Source: SNAP01 sp049671745
GTDB taxonomy: Bacteria; Bacteroidota; Bacteroidia; Bacteroidales; Marinifilaceae
Direction of reading: 5' to 3'
Assembly (NCBI GenBank): GCA_049671745.1
Contig: JBATVL010000059.1
Coordinates: 1 to 64,000, forward strand
DNA: 64,000 bases
A program made the translations under genes and the position numbers. Shown piece by piece: positions 52,875 through 61,577 of this stretch; position 1 is the first letter of the stretch, and each line of letters begins with the position of its first letter. Below the pieces are notes generated by a model that saw nothing but the letters and a program-made list of their open reading frames with translations, did not search any database and was not told the DNA's origin.

Positions 52875-53846
52875 ATGAAGAATTTTGCAATTATAGGCAT
52901 AGGTGGTTTTGTTGCCCCACGCCATTTACGTGCTATTAAAGATACTGGTAATAATTTACTTGCTGCTTACGATAAGTTTGATAGTGTTGGAATTATGGAT
53001 TCGTTTTTTCCTAAAGCTGCCTTTTTTACTGAACAGGAGCTTTTTGATAGACATCTTTCTAAGATGCAAGGCACAGAAAATGCTGTTGATATACTTTCTG
53101 TTTGTACTCCTAATTATCTTCATGATGCTCATATTCGTTATGGTTTACGTATGGGAGCTAATGTTATTTCTGAAAAACCTCTTGTTTTAAATCCTTGGAA
53201 TGTGGATGCTCTTAAGGAGGTTGAGAAGAATACTGGAGGTAAGGTTAATAATATATTGCAGTTGCGTTTGCATAAATCTATTATGGCTCTTAAAGAAAAA
53301 GTTGATAATGGTCCTAAGGATAAAATCTATGATGTAGATTTGACTTATATCACTTCTCGTGGTAATTGGTATCACTCATCATGGAAAGGTGATGAGAGAA
53401 AGAGTGGTGGTATTGCAACTAATATTGGTGTGCACTTTTATGATATGTTACAGTGGGTTTTTGGTGCTGTGAAAAAGAATATTGTTCATGTGGCTTCTCA
53501 TGATAGAGTGGCTGGTTTTCTTGAGTTTGATAAGGCTAGAGTGCGTTATTTCTTAAGTATTAATGAGAATACTCTTCCAAAAGAAATTAGAGAGGCTGGT
53601 AAAAGAACCTATCGTTTGTTAGAGATGGATGGTGAAGAGGTTGAGTTTTCGAATGGCTTTACGGATTTGCATACTGATAGCTATAAGAAAATACTTGCTG
53701 GTGATGGTTTTGGTTTAGATGAGGTGCGTCCTTGTATTGAGATTGTTCACGATATTAGAAATGCTCAGCAGATAGGTTTAGTGGGTGATTATCATCCTTT
53801 TGCTAAGCTTGAATTGGAACGTCATCCTTTTGGTTGGAGAGTTTAA
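52875..53846 (+). CDS. wbpB: UDP-N-acetyl-glucuronate 3-dehydrogenase (WbpB/WlbA-like)
   Basis: A 323-residue Gfo/Idh/MocA-family oxidoreductase. It has the NAD-binding IGIGGFVAPRHLRAIK, the SVCTPNYLH segment, and the EKPLVLNPWNV motif with the catalytic lysine. LRLHKSI and SSWKGDERKSGGIATNIGVHFYD are typical of WlbA/WbpB. It oxidises C3 of UDP-GlcNAcA before transamination by WbpE. It lies 29 bases after wbpE. Confidence 0.88.
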   Translation: MKNFAIIGIGGFVAPRHLRAIKDTGNNLLAAYDKFDSVGIMDSFFPKAAFFTEQELFDRHLSKMQGTENAVDILSVCTPNYLHDAHIRYGLRMGANVISEKPLVLNPWNVDALKEVEKNTGGKVNNILQLRLHKSIMALKEKVDNGPKDKIYDVDLTYITSRGNWYHSSWKGDERKSGGIATNIGVHFYDMLQWVFGAVKKNIVHVASHDRVAGFLEFDKARVRYFLSINENTLPKEIREAGKRTYRLLEMDGEEVEFSNGFTDLHTDSYKKILAGDGFGLDEVRPCIEIVHDIRNAQQIGLVGDYHPFAKLELERHPFGWRV

Positions 53847-53873
53847 GTGATTATGAATTAGAAATTATTAATT

Positions 53874-54461
53874 ATGAATTCAAACACTAGTTTTTTTGCT
53901 CACGAGTCTGCTATTATTGACAAGGGGTGTGATATTGCTGATGGTACAAAGATATGGCATTTTTCTCATATAATGTCTAATTGCAAGATTGGTAAAGATT
54001 GTAATATTGGACAGAATGTAGTTGTGTCTCCTGATGTTGTTCTTGGTGATAATGTTAAGGTTCAGAATAATGTTTCTATTTATACTGGCGTTATTTGTGA
54101 GGATGATGTTTTTCTTGGACCTTCTATGGTTTTTACTAATGTGATTAATCCTCGCTCTGCTGTTAATCGTAAAAACGAGTATAAGATGACTTTAGTGAAA
54201 CGTGGTGCTACTATAGGAGCTAATGCTACTATAGTTTGTGGTTATGATATAGGTGAATATGCCTTTATAGGTGCTGGTGCTGTAGTGACAAGAGAGGTGC
54301 CTGCTTATGCTGTAGTTGTTGGTAATCCTGCAGTACAAACAGGGTGGATGAGTGAATATGGTTCTAAGCTTTTCTTTGATGATAAGGGCATTGCTCTTTG
54401 CGAAGAAAGTGGAGATAAGTATTTGCTTTTTGATGGGAAAGTGAGTAAATTAAAGAAATAG
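53874..54461 (+). CDS. wbpD: UDP-2-acetamido-3-amino-glucuronate N-acetyltransferase (WbpD-like)
   Basis: This 195-residue left-handed beta-helix acetyltransferase has hexapeptide repeats throughout (GTKIWHFSHI, CNIGQNVVV, VFLGPSMVFTNVINPRS, GATIGANATIVCGYDIGEYAFIGAGAVV). The NPRS and KRGATIGANATI segments are typical of WbpD/WlbB. It would acetylate the 3-amino group to complete UDP-GlcNAc3NAcA. No WbpI-like 2-epimerase follows, so the gluco form is expected. The leader contains ATTAATTATGAATTC, a motif seen at other gene junctions here. Confidence 0.88.
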   Translation: MNSNTSFFAHESAIIDKGCDIADGTKIWHFSHIMSNCKIGKDCNIGQNVVVSPDVVLGDNVKVQNNVSIYTGVICEDDVFLGPSMVFTNVINPRSAVNRKNEYKMTLVKRGATIGANATIVCGYDIGEYAFIGAGAVVTREVPAYAVVVGNPAVQTGWMSEYGSKLFFDDKGIALCEESGDKYLLFDGKVSKLKK

Positions 54462-54481
54462 AAATTCATAATTGATAGATA

Positions 54482-55024
54482 ATGAATATTAGAAATACAA
54501 ATATTCCAGATGTTGTAATTATAGAGCCAAGAGTGTTTAATGATACTCGTGGCTATTTTTTTGAATCTTATAATAAGATATCTTTCGATGAGCTTATTGG
54601 TGATGACATTAACTTTATTCAGGATAATGAAGCGAAATCTTCTTATGGTGTTTTAAGAGGTTTACATTTTCAGAAAGGCCAACATGCTCAGGCTAAACTT
54701 ATTCGTGTTGTTAGTGGGAAAGTTTTAGATGTTGCTGTTGATATTCGTAAGGATTCTCCTACTTTTGGTAAATATGTTTCGCAAATCCTCTCAGAGGAGA
54801 ATAAGTTGCAACTTTTTATTCCTCATGGTTTTGCTCATGGTTATGTGGCTTTATCTAAAGAGGTGATTTTTCAATATAAGTGTGATAATTATTATTGTCC
54901 TACATCAGAAGCTGGTATTGCTTTTGATGATAAGGAGCTTGCTATAGATTGGATGATTCCTAGAGAGGATATGATACTTTCGGATAAGGATCTTGTTTAT
55001 AATTGTTTAGCTGAACTTATTTAA
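54482..55024 (+). CDS. rfbC: dTDP-4-dehydrorhamnose 3,5-epimerase
   Basis: A 180-residue cupin-fold epimerase. It has RVFNDTRGYFFESYN, SSYGVLRGLHFQKGQHAQAKLIRVVSG with the catalytic His, and IPHGFAHGYVAL. It converts dTDP-4-keto-6-deoxyglucose to the L-rhamno form before RfbD. The dTDP-sugar synthesis genes rfbA and rfbB are not in this window, so they must lie elsewhere if the pathway is complete. Confidence 0.93.
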   Translation: MNIRNTNIPDVVIIEPRVFNDTRGYFFESYNKISFDELIGDDINFIQDNEAKSSYGVLRGLHFQKGQHAQAKLIRVVSGKVLDVAVDIRKDSPTFGKYVSQILSEENKLQLFIPHGFAHGYVALSKEVIFQYKCDNYYCPTSEAGIAFDDKELAIDWMIPREDMILSDKDLVYNCLAELI

Positions 55025-55035
55025 TTTGTTATTTT

Positions 55036-55896
55036 ATGAATATACTTGTTACTGGTGCTAATGGTCAATTAGCTAATATTATAAAGAGAGTTGTTGAGTC
55101 TTCTAGAAATACGAATAATTCTAATTTTACTTTCGTTTCTAGAGAGGATTTTAACATAGTTGATCAAGAAGCTGTAAGTGCTTATTTTTCTAATCATAAG
55201 GTGGATGCTGTGATTAATTGTGCGGCATATACAAAAGTGGATCTTGCTGAAGATGAACAGGAGATGGCTTATGATGTCAATGTTAATGCTGTCAAGTATC
55301 TTGCTATAGCTGCAGAATCTTGTGGTGCTGAGTTTTATCATGTGTCTACAGATTTTGTTTTTGATGGTGAGACTTCTTCTCATTATAGAGAATCACATAA
55401 TACTAATCCTATTTCTGTTTATGGTAAGACTAAGTTGGAAGGGGAGAATGCTGCATTAGAATTTTGCTCTAAAACTCAGATTATCCGTACTTCTTGGCTT
55501 TATTCTGATATAGCTAATAATTTTGTGAAGACTATTATTCGTCTTGCTTCTTCTAGAACAGAATTAACTGTTGTAGCTGATCAGATTGGAACGCCTACTA
55601 GTGCTGAGAATCTTGCTAATGCTATATTGAATATGTTGTCCTCAGAGAATAAACATTATGGAGAAGTTTATCATTATTCTGATGCGGGAGAGTGTTCTTG
55701 GTGCGAATTTGCTCAAGAGATTGTACGCTTGAAAGCTTTGAATTGTGATGTTAAACCTATTCCATCTGAAGATTATCCTCAAAAAGCTAGAAGACCTAAA
55801 TATTCAGTAATGAATAAAGAGAAAATTGTGGAGTATTATTCTGTTGTTATATTTGATTGGAAATTGTCTTTAGCTAAAGTTATAGAAAAATTGTAG
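55036..55896 (+). CDS. rfbD: dTDP-4-dehydrorhamnose reductase
   Basis: This 286-residue short-chain dehydrogenase completes dTDP-L-rhamnose synthesis. Motifs are VTGANGQLANII at the N-terminus, NCAAYTKVDLAE, the STDFVFDG and YGKTKLEGE catalytic segments, and RTSWLYS. The C-terminal RPKYSVMNKEK is also typical. It begins 11 bases after rfbC and ends one base before lpxB, so the capsule and lipid A genes are tightly joined. Confidence 0.92.
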   Translation: MNILVTGANGQLANIIKRVVESSRNTNNSNFTFVSREDFNIVDQEAVSAYFSNHKVDAVINCAAYTKVDLAEDEQEMAYDVNVNAVKYLAIAAESCGAEFYHVSTDFVFDGETSSHYRESHNTNPISVYGKTKLEGENAALEFCSKTQIIRTSWLYSDIANNFVKTIIRLASSRTELTVVADQIGTPTSAENLANAILNMLSSENKHYGEVYHYSDAGECSWCEFAQEIVRLKALNCDVKPIPSEDYPQKARRPKYSVMNKEKIVEYYSVVIFDWKLSLAKVIEKL

Positions 55897-55897
55897 T

Positions 55898-57025
55898 ATG
55901 AAATATTATATAATAGCTGGTGAAGCCTCAGGAGATATGCATGCAGCTAACTTGATGAGAGAGATTTCTATAGAGGATAAGGATGCTGTTTTTAGATGTC
56001 ATGGTGGTGATTTGATGCAGGAAGCTGGTGGTGATATTGTTCGTCATTATAAGCATACTGCAGTAATGGGGTTTGTGAATGTTCTTAAGAATCTTGCTAA
56101 GATAAAGTCTAATCTTGATTTTATAAAGGCTGATATTAAAGACTGGCAAGCAGATGCTATTATTTTTGTAGATTTTCCTGGCTTTAACTTGAAAATTGCT
56201 AAGTATACTAAGTCTATAGGCATTAAGAATTATTATTATATCTCACCAAAAATATGGGCTTGGAAGAAATGGAGAATTAAGTCTATAAAGAAATATATTG
56301 ATAGTATGCTTTGCATCTTCCCGTTTGAGGTTGATTTTTATAAAGAGTTCGATTATCCTGTTTTTTATGGAGGAAATCCATTAGTGGATGCCATAGAGAG
56401 GAATCTTGATAAAACTCAAACACTAGAATCTTTCTTAGAGAAAAATGCTTTAGATGATAAACCTATTATTGCTTTATTAGCAGGTAGTAGGAAGCAGGAA
56501 CTTAATAAGATTCTTCCTGAAATGCTTAATGTTATTAAGGATTATCCTGATTATCAATTTGTGATAGCTGGTGCCCCTTCTATGAGTGATGAGGATTATA
56601 AGGATTATATATCAGGTTTTGATGTGAAAATTGTTTATGCACAGACTTATCAACTTGTGCATCATGCACAGGCTGCTTTGGTAACTTCCGGTACGGCTAC
56701 TCTTGAAACAGCTATTATAAATACTCCAGAGGTGGTTTGTTATAGAGCTGGTGGTGGAAAAATAGGCTTTAAACTTTTTTGGCCTCTTCTTAATATTAAA
56801 TTTATATCTTTAGTAAATATCATTATGGATAGAGAGCTTGTGAAAGAGCTTATTCAGCATAATTTTAATGAGAAGAATATAGAGAATGAGTTGAACGCTA
56901 TTTTGTTTGATAAAGAATATAGAAAAAATATGCTTATCGATTTCGATCTACTCAGAGAGAAATTGGGTTCTGCCGGTGCTAGTAATAGGTTTGCAAAAGA
57001 GATTGTTAGTTCTATTAATGACTAG
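55898..57025 (+). CDS. lpxB: Lipid-A-disaccharide synthase
   Basis: LpxB (375 residues) joins UDP-diacylglucosamine and lipid X to form the lipid A disaccharide. Family signatures are IAGEASGDMHAANLM at the start, VFVDFPGFNLKIA in the middle (here IIFVDFPGFNLKIA), YYYISPKIWAWKKWR, and LLAGSRKQE. The donor-site segment is ALVTSGTATLETAIINTPEVVCY. It directly follows rfbD and probably shares its transcript. Confidence 0.95.
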   Translation: MKYYIIAGEASGDMHAANLMREISIEDKDAVFRCHGGDLMQEAGGDIVRHYKHTAVMGFVNVLKNLAKIKSNLDFIKADIKDWQADAIIFVDFPGFNLKIAKYTKSIGIKNYYYISPKIWAWKKWRIKSIKKYIDSMLCIFPFEVDFYKEFDYPVFYGGNPLVDAIERNLDKTQTLESFLEKNALDDKPIIALLAGSRKQELNKILPEMLNVIKDYPDYQFVIAGAPSMSDEDYKDYISGFDVKIVYAQTYQLVHHAQAALVTSGTATLETAIINTPEVVCYRAGGGKIGFKLFWPLLNIKFISLVNIIMDRELVKELIQHNFNEKNIENELNAILFDKEYRKNMLIDFDLLREKLGSAGASNRFAKEIVSSIND

Positions 57026-57073
57026 TTGTTCTATTTGTATTGCTTTTCGTCTAATAATAAAATATTATAAATT

Positions 57074-57799
57074 GTGAAAAATTTAATTATTAAAGAGATT
57101 TCTTCCTTTTTTAGTTCATTGGCAGCTTATATTGTTATTGCTGTATTTTTATTGGCTAACGGGCTTTTTTTATGGGTTATTCCAGGTGGTGATAATATCT
57201 TAGATAGTGGATATGCTGATATGTCGGCATTCTTTAATATTGCTCCTAATCTTTTTCTCTTTCTTATTCCTGCTATATGTATGAGACTTTTTGCAGAGGA
57301 GAGAAAAACTGGTACTCTGGATCTATTGTTGACAAGACCCTTGTCGTCTTTGAAAATAGTTTTGGCTAAGTATTTTGCGGCTCTTATTCTGGTGTTTGTT
57401 GCAATATTACCTTCTTTTATTTATTTTTTCTCTCTTTATCAACTAGCCTCACCTATAGGAAATATTGATATAGGTTCTATTCTTGGTTCTTATGTTGGAT
57501 TAGCATTCCTTTCGTCAATCTTTGTTGCATTGTCTTTGTTTGCGTCTTCCCTTTCTGAGAATCAAATAGTATCATTTATAATAGGTATTGTTTTGTGCTT
57601 CCTTTTATATTCTGGATTCGACTTTATTTCTTCTTTGCCTATTTTATATGATTTTGAAAATGAGGTGAAGTATTTTGGTATCTCTTCTCACTATTTGCCT
57701 ATGTCAAGAGGACTTGTAGACACAAGAGATATCATTTGGTTTGTTGTGGTTTCGGCTTTGTTTGTATCTTTTACTAAGACTAGAATAGAAAAATTGTAA
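57074..57799 (+). CDS. gldF: Gliding-motility-type ABC transporter permease GldF
   Basis: A 241-residue membrane protein with six hydrophobic segments, of the ABC-2/GldF permease type. FAEERKTGTLDLLLTRPLSSLKIVLAKYFAALIL is the family hallmark. Translation starts at a GTG. It overlaps gldG by one base. With GldA (not in the window) it forms an ABC complex first linked to gliding motility. Many non-gliding Bacteroidetes keep it, so motility should not be assumed. Confidence 0.88.
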   Translation: MKNLIIKEISSFFSSLAAYIVIAVFLLANGLFLWVIPGGDNILDSGYADMSAFFNIAPNLFLFLIPAICMRLFAEERKTGTLDLLLTRPLSSLKIVLAKYFAALILVFVAILPSFIYFFSLYQLASPIGNIDIGSILGSYVGLAFLSSIFVALSLFASSLSENQIVSFIIGIVLCFLLYSGFDFISSLPILYDFENEVKYFGISSHYLPMSRGLVDTRDIIWFVVVSALFVSFTKTRIEKL

Positions 57800-59493
57800 T
57801 GATGAAAAATTTGAAGAGTATATTAATATATTTGCTTGTGTTGCTTGGCATTCTTGTTGTTAGTAATATTTTTTATACAAGATTTGATCTTACTGAGGAT
57901 AAGAGATTTACTCTTTCTGAAAATACTATAAATTTAATAGATAATATTCAGGAAGATGTTTATGTTGAGATTTATTTGGATGGTAAGCTTCCTTCTTCTT
58001 TTATGCGTCTACATGATAGAGTAAAAGAATTATTGGAGCAATGTACAGCGAATAATAAGAGATTGCATTTTCGTTTTCTTGACCCTTCTGATATTAAAGA
58101 TAAGAAGAAAAAGGATGAGTTTATTAACCGACTTTATAGTAAAGGGATTCAGCCAACAAATATAAATAGAAAGACTTCTGATGAGAGAATATCACAACAG
58201 TTAATATTTCCATCTATGCTTATTTGGAATAGCAAAAAGGAAATACCTGTTAATCTTTTAAAAAATAATCCCGCTTTTAGTGCTGAGGTTAATATCAATA
58301 ATTCTATTGAAGCTTTAGAGTATGAATTAGCAAATGCATTGAATGTTGTATCTACTAAAGAAAGAAAAAATATTGCTTTTCTGGAGGGACATAATGAGTT
58401 GTCTAAAGCTGAGACTGCTGATTTAGGTGGTTCTTTAGCAGATTTTTATAATGTTGATATTATCTCAACAGAGAAACTTAGAAAGAATATTAAAAAGTAT
58501 TCTGCTTTAATAATTGCTCGGCCGCGTAAGGATTTTTCTGAAAAGGATAAGTACGTTATTGACCAGTTTATAATGAATGGAGGTAGTTCTCTTTGGTTAG
58601 TAGATCAAGTATCGGCTGATTTAGATTCATTAAGATATAAGTCGGAAATATTGGCTTTCTTTAAACCTCTGAATATAGAGGATATGCTTTTTACTTATGG
58701 TGTAAGAATTAATCCGAATCTTATTCTAGATGGTCAGTGTGTTCGTGTTCCTGTAAATATATCTTTGCCAGGACAACCTGCTAAATTTACTCCTGCTCCT
58801 TGGTATTATTCTCCTTTGGTAATGCCTAATGGCGATAATCCAATAGGTAAGAATGTGAATCCTATACGACTTGATTTTGCTAATACTATTGATACTCTTG
58901 GGGGTAATTATGATATAAAAAAGGAAGTTCTTTTGCAAACCTCAAAATATACTCGTTTGGTAAATGTCCCTTGGCCTGTTTCTTTTAATATTGTAGAAGA
59001 AAAGATGTCTCCAGAGGTTTTTAATGTATCTAATAAGATTGTAGCTGTGTCTTTGCATGGTAAATTTCCATCTCTATTTCGTCATCGTACTCTTGATTTT
59101 AATATTGGTATGCCACACCGTAAGGAGAGTGTGGAGACTAAAATGATAGTGATTTCTGATGGTGATATAGTAAGAAATACTTTTAGTGGATCTGGAAAAA
59201 ATATGAGAATTGTACCTCTAGGTTATGATCGTTACACTAAGCAGACTTACGGAAATAAGGCATTCTTAATGAATGCTGTAAATTATCTATGCGACAATAC
59301 TGGCTTAATGCAATTAAGAAATAGAGAGTTTAAATTAAGAATATTAGATAAAACTCGTTTGAAGTCAGATAGAATGTTTTGGCAGTATTTAAATATATTT
59401 TGCCCTTTAGTTCTGCTTATCTTATTAGCTTATCTATGGTATTTTATACGTAAAAAAACATATCAAAAAAGTAATGAAAAGACTAGAAAATGA
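57799..59493 (+). CDS. gldG: Gliding-motility-associated ABC transporter substrate-binding protein GldG
   Basis: The protein has 564 residues, a membrane helix at about 7-24, a large periplasmic GldG/ABC_transp_aux domain, and a second helix near the C-terminus (about 530-551). YTRFDLTEDKRFTLSENTINLI near the start and IAFLEGHNEL in the middle are characteristic. It is translationally coupled to gldF. The partner ATPase gene gldA is not adjacent. Confidence 0.9.
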   Translation: MMKNLKSILIYLLVLLGILVVSNIFYTRFDLTEDKRFTLSENTINLIDNIQEDVYVEIYLDGKLPSSFMRLHDRVKELLEQCTANNKRLHFRFLDPSDIKDKKKKDEFINRLYSKGIQPTNINRKTSDERISQQLIFPSMLIWNSKKEIPVNLLKNNPAFSAEVNINNSIEALEYELANALNVVSTKERKNIAFLEGHNELSKAETADLGGSLADFYNVDIISTEKLRKNIKKYSALIIARPRKDFSEKDKYVIDQFIMNGGSSLWLVDQVSADLDSLRYKSEILAFFKPLNIEDMLFTYGVRINPNLILDGQCVRVPVNISLPGQPAKFTPAPWYYSPLVMPNGDNPIGKNVNPIRLDFANTIDTLGGNYDIKKEVLLQTSKYTRLVNVPWPVSFNIVEEKMSPEVFNVSNKIVAVSLHGKFPSLFRHRTLDFNIGMPHRKESVETKMIVISDGDIVRNTFSGSGKNMRIVPLGYDRYTKQTYGNKAFLMNAVNYLCDNTGLMQLRNREFKLRILDKTRLKSDRMFWQYLNIFCPLVLLILLAYLWYFIRKKTYQKSNEKTRK

Positions 59494-59494
59494 C

Positions 59495-59502
59495 TATATT
59501 TG
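59495..59502 (+). promoter_or_regulatory. Promoter -7 element of dnaN
   Basis: TATATTTG matches TAnnTTTG and lies two bases beyond the gldG stop codon and 60 bases before the dnaN start. No convincing -33 element is seen. Confidence 0.55.
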
Positions 59503-59562
59503 TAGCCAGTTTCTTTACTTTATAAAGCAACTTTATATTGCTAAAATTAAAATCTTTATATC

Positions 59563-60693
59563 ATGAATTTTGTAGTATCAAGCACAAGTTTATTATCGCA
59601 TCTCCAAGCAATTGGTAGAGTAATCAGTTCAAAGAATACCATGCCAATACTTGATTGTATTGTTTTTGATGTTAAAGATGGGAAGATTAAGATCACTGCT
59701 TCTGACTTAGAAACAACTCTTACATCTGAAATTCTACCTGATTCTATATCAGAAGAGGGAAGAGTAGCTATTCCTGCAAAGATTATTCTTGAAATAGTAA
59801 AGAAATTTCCAGAACAACCTCTTTCTTTCGAAATTAACTTGAACACTTTCGCTATACGTATTCTCTCGGATAATGGCGAATATACTCTTGTTGGTTTTGA
59901 TGCTGATGAGTTCCCTAATACTGAGATGCAAACAGAAGGCAAGTCAGTTAAGTTTTCAACTACATGCTCTTTGTTGTTAGACGGTATTAATAAAACATTC
60001 TTTGCTACTGCAAGTGATGAGCTTCGTCCAGTAATGAATTGTATTTTTGTTGAAATAAGTTCTTCTAACTTGAATTTTGTAGCCTCAGATGCTCATAAGT
60101 TAGTTCGTTATAAGAGATTTGATGCAAACACAGATGTGGAAGACGAATCGTTTATTTTACCTAAAAAGCCTGCTTCTCTTCTTAAAAACATTCTTCCTAA
60201 AAAAGAAGATGTCCTTAGTGTAGAGTACACTAATAAGAGAGCAATATTTAATTTCGGAACATATACATTAAGCTGTAAGCTTGTAGAAGGTAAATTCCCT
60301 AATTATAATTCTGTTATACCACAGAACAATCCAAATAAAGTAATCATTGATAGAGATAGTATTCTAGGAACTCTTGGTAGAGTAGCAGTGGTTTCTAACC
60401 CTGCTAGTAGTCTTGTGAAACTAGAGCTTGGACAGAATAAATTAGTTGTTTCAGCTCAAGATGTTGACTTCTCTACTTCTGGACATGAAACTCTTGCTTG
60501 TCAATATGAAGGTCCTGAATTCTCTATAGGATTTAAGGCTCCATATATGCAAGAAATCATATCTAATATAGATGCTAGTAATATAGTTATTGAGTTGTCT
60601 GATCCTACTCGTCCTGGTTTATTCTTACCTTACGATAGCGAAAATGCTGATGAAGATGTATTAATGCTTTTAATGCCAATGATGATTAATTAG
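59563..60693 (+). CDS. dnaN: DNA polymerase III beta subunit (sliding clamp)
   Basis: This 376-residue clamp protein has three repeated clamp domains. Support comes from VISSKNTMPILDCIVFDV, LETTLTSEI, RVAIPAKIILEIVKKFP, FVASDAHKLVRYKR, LVEGKFPNYNSVIP and the C-terminal RPGLFLP...MLLMPMMIN. The last motif forms the partner-binding region. Length is normal. It has its own promoter and is followed by a clear terminator, so it appears monocistronic. Confidence 0.96.
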   Translation: MNFVVSSTSLLSHLQAIGRVISSKNTMPILDCIVFDVKDGKIKITASDLETTLTSEILPDSISEEGRVAIPAKIILEIVKKFPEQPLSFEINLNTFAIRILSDNGEYTLVGFDADEFPNTEMQTEGKSVKFSTTCSLLLDGINKTFFATASDELRPVMNCIFVEISSSNLNFVASDAHKLVRYKRFDANTDVEDESFILPKKPASLLKNILPKKEDVLSVEYTNKRAIFNFGTYTLSCKLVEGKFPNYNSVIPQNNPNKVIIDRDSILGTLGRVAVVSNPASSLVKLELGQNKLVVSAQDVDFSTSGHETLACQYEGPEFSIGFKAPYMQEIISNIDASNIVIELSDPTRPGLFLPYDSENADEDVLMLLMPMMIN

Positions 60694-60715
60694 TACTATT
60701 TAAAACAATATATTA

Positions 60716-60769
60716 ATGAGTTATGAATTATGAGTTTGCAAAATTCTTAATACATAGCTCATTTTTTTT
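60716..60769 (+). terminator. Terminator of dnaN
   Basis: ATGAGTTATG (60716-60725) pairs with CATAGCTCAT (60753-60762), with one G-T pair, and is followed by an eight-base T-run. The loop is long (27 bases) and repeats the ATGA-type motif. Confidence 0.7.
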
Positions 60770-60783
60770 AATGCAAAATTAAG

Positions 60784-61551
60784 ATGGAATTAAATTTAAA
60801 GAATCCTATTGCTTTCTTCGACCTTGAAACGACAGGTTTAAATATTTCTAAAGACAGAATAGTTGAGATCGCTATCTTGAAAGTAAATATAAATGGAAGC
60901 GAAGAGAAAAAATGTCTAAGAGTTAATCCGGAAATGCCTATTCCTGAGGAATCGAGTAATATTCATGGTATTTATGATGAGGATATCAAAGATGCTCCTG
61001 TTTTTAAATCGGTGGCTAAGGATGTTGCTAAATTTATTGAAGGATGTGATTTGGGTGGGTATAATTCTAATCGTTTTGATATTCCTTTGCTTGCTGAAGA
61101 ATTTATTCGTGCTGATGTGGATATAGACATGCGTAAGAGAAAATTTGTTGACGTTCAAACTATATTCCATAAGATGGAACAACGTACTCTTTCGGCTGCT
61201 TATAGATTCTATTGTGAGAAAGAATTAATCGGTGCTCACGGTGCTGATGCTGATACTATGGCTACTTACGAAATTCTTAAGTCTCAATTAGATAGATACT
61301 CTAATTTAGAGAATGATATTGCTTCTCTTTCTGAGTTTACTACTCAGGTTAAGACAGTTGATTTTGCAGGTTTTATAGCCTTGGATAAAAATGGGGTGGA
61401 AATCATTAACTTTGGTAAGAACAAGGGTAAGGCAGTAGAAAAAGTACTTACAGAGCAGCCTGGTTATTATTCTTGGATAATGAATGCAGATTTCCCTCTT
61501 TATACTAAGAAGGTCCTAACAGAAATAAAGCTTAAGTTAGCTACTAAATAG
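60784..61551 (+). CDS. DnaQ-like DEDDh 3'-5' exonuclease
   Basis: A 255-residue protein whose first 180 residues are a DnaQ-type exonuclease. Exo I is FFDLETTGL, Exo II is GGYNSNRFDIPLL, and Exo III is GAHGADADTMATYEIL with the catalytic His and Asp. About 75 further residues end in NFGKNKGKAVEKVLTEQPGYYSWIM, a small C-terminal domain seen in Bacteroidetes 3'-5' exonucleases and resembling part of exonuclease X. It may act in proofreading or repair. Proximity to dnaN fits a replication role but is not proof. Confidence 0.87.
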   Translation: MELNLKNPIAFFDLETTGLNISKDRIVEIAILKVNINGSEEKKCLRVNPEMPIPEESSNIHGIYDEDIKDAPVFKSVAKDVAKFIEGCDLGGYNSNRFDIPLLAEEFIRADVDIDMRKRKFVDVQTIFHKMEQRTLSAAYRFYCEKELIGAHGADADTMATYEILKSQLDRYSNLENDIASLSEFTTQVKTVDFAGFIALDKNGVEIINFGKNKGKAVEKVLTEQPGYYSWIMNADFPLYTKKVLTEIKLKLATK

Positions 61552-61577
61552 TTTAGTTGTACATAAATTCGTGTTGT

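Noticed and set aside
59556..59942. Minus-strand 128-codon frame over the dnaN start
   Set aside because: Antisense to a complete sliding clamp gene with its own promoter.
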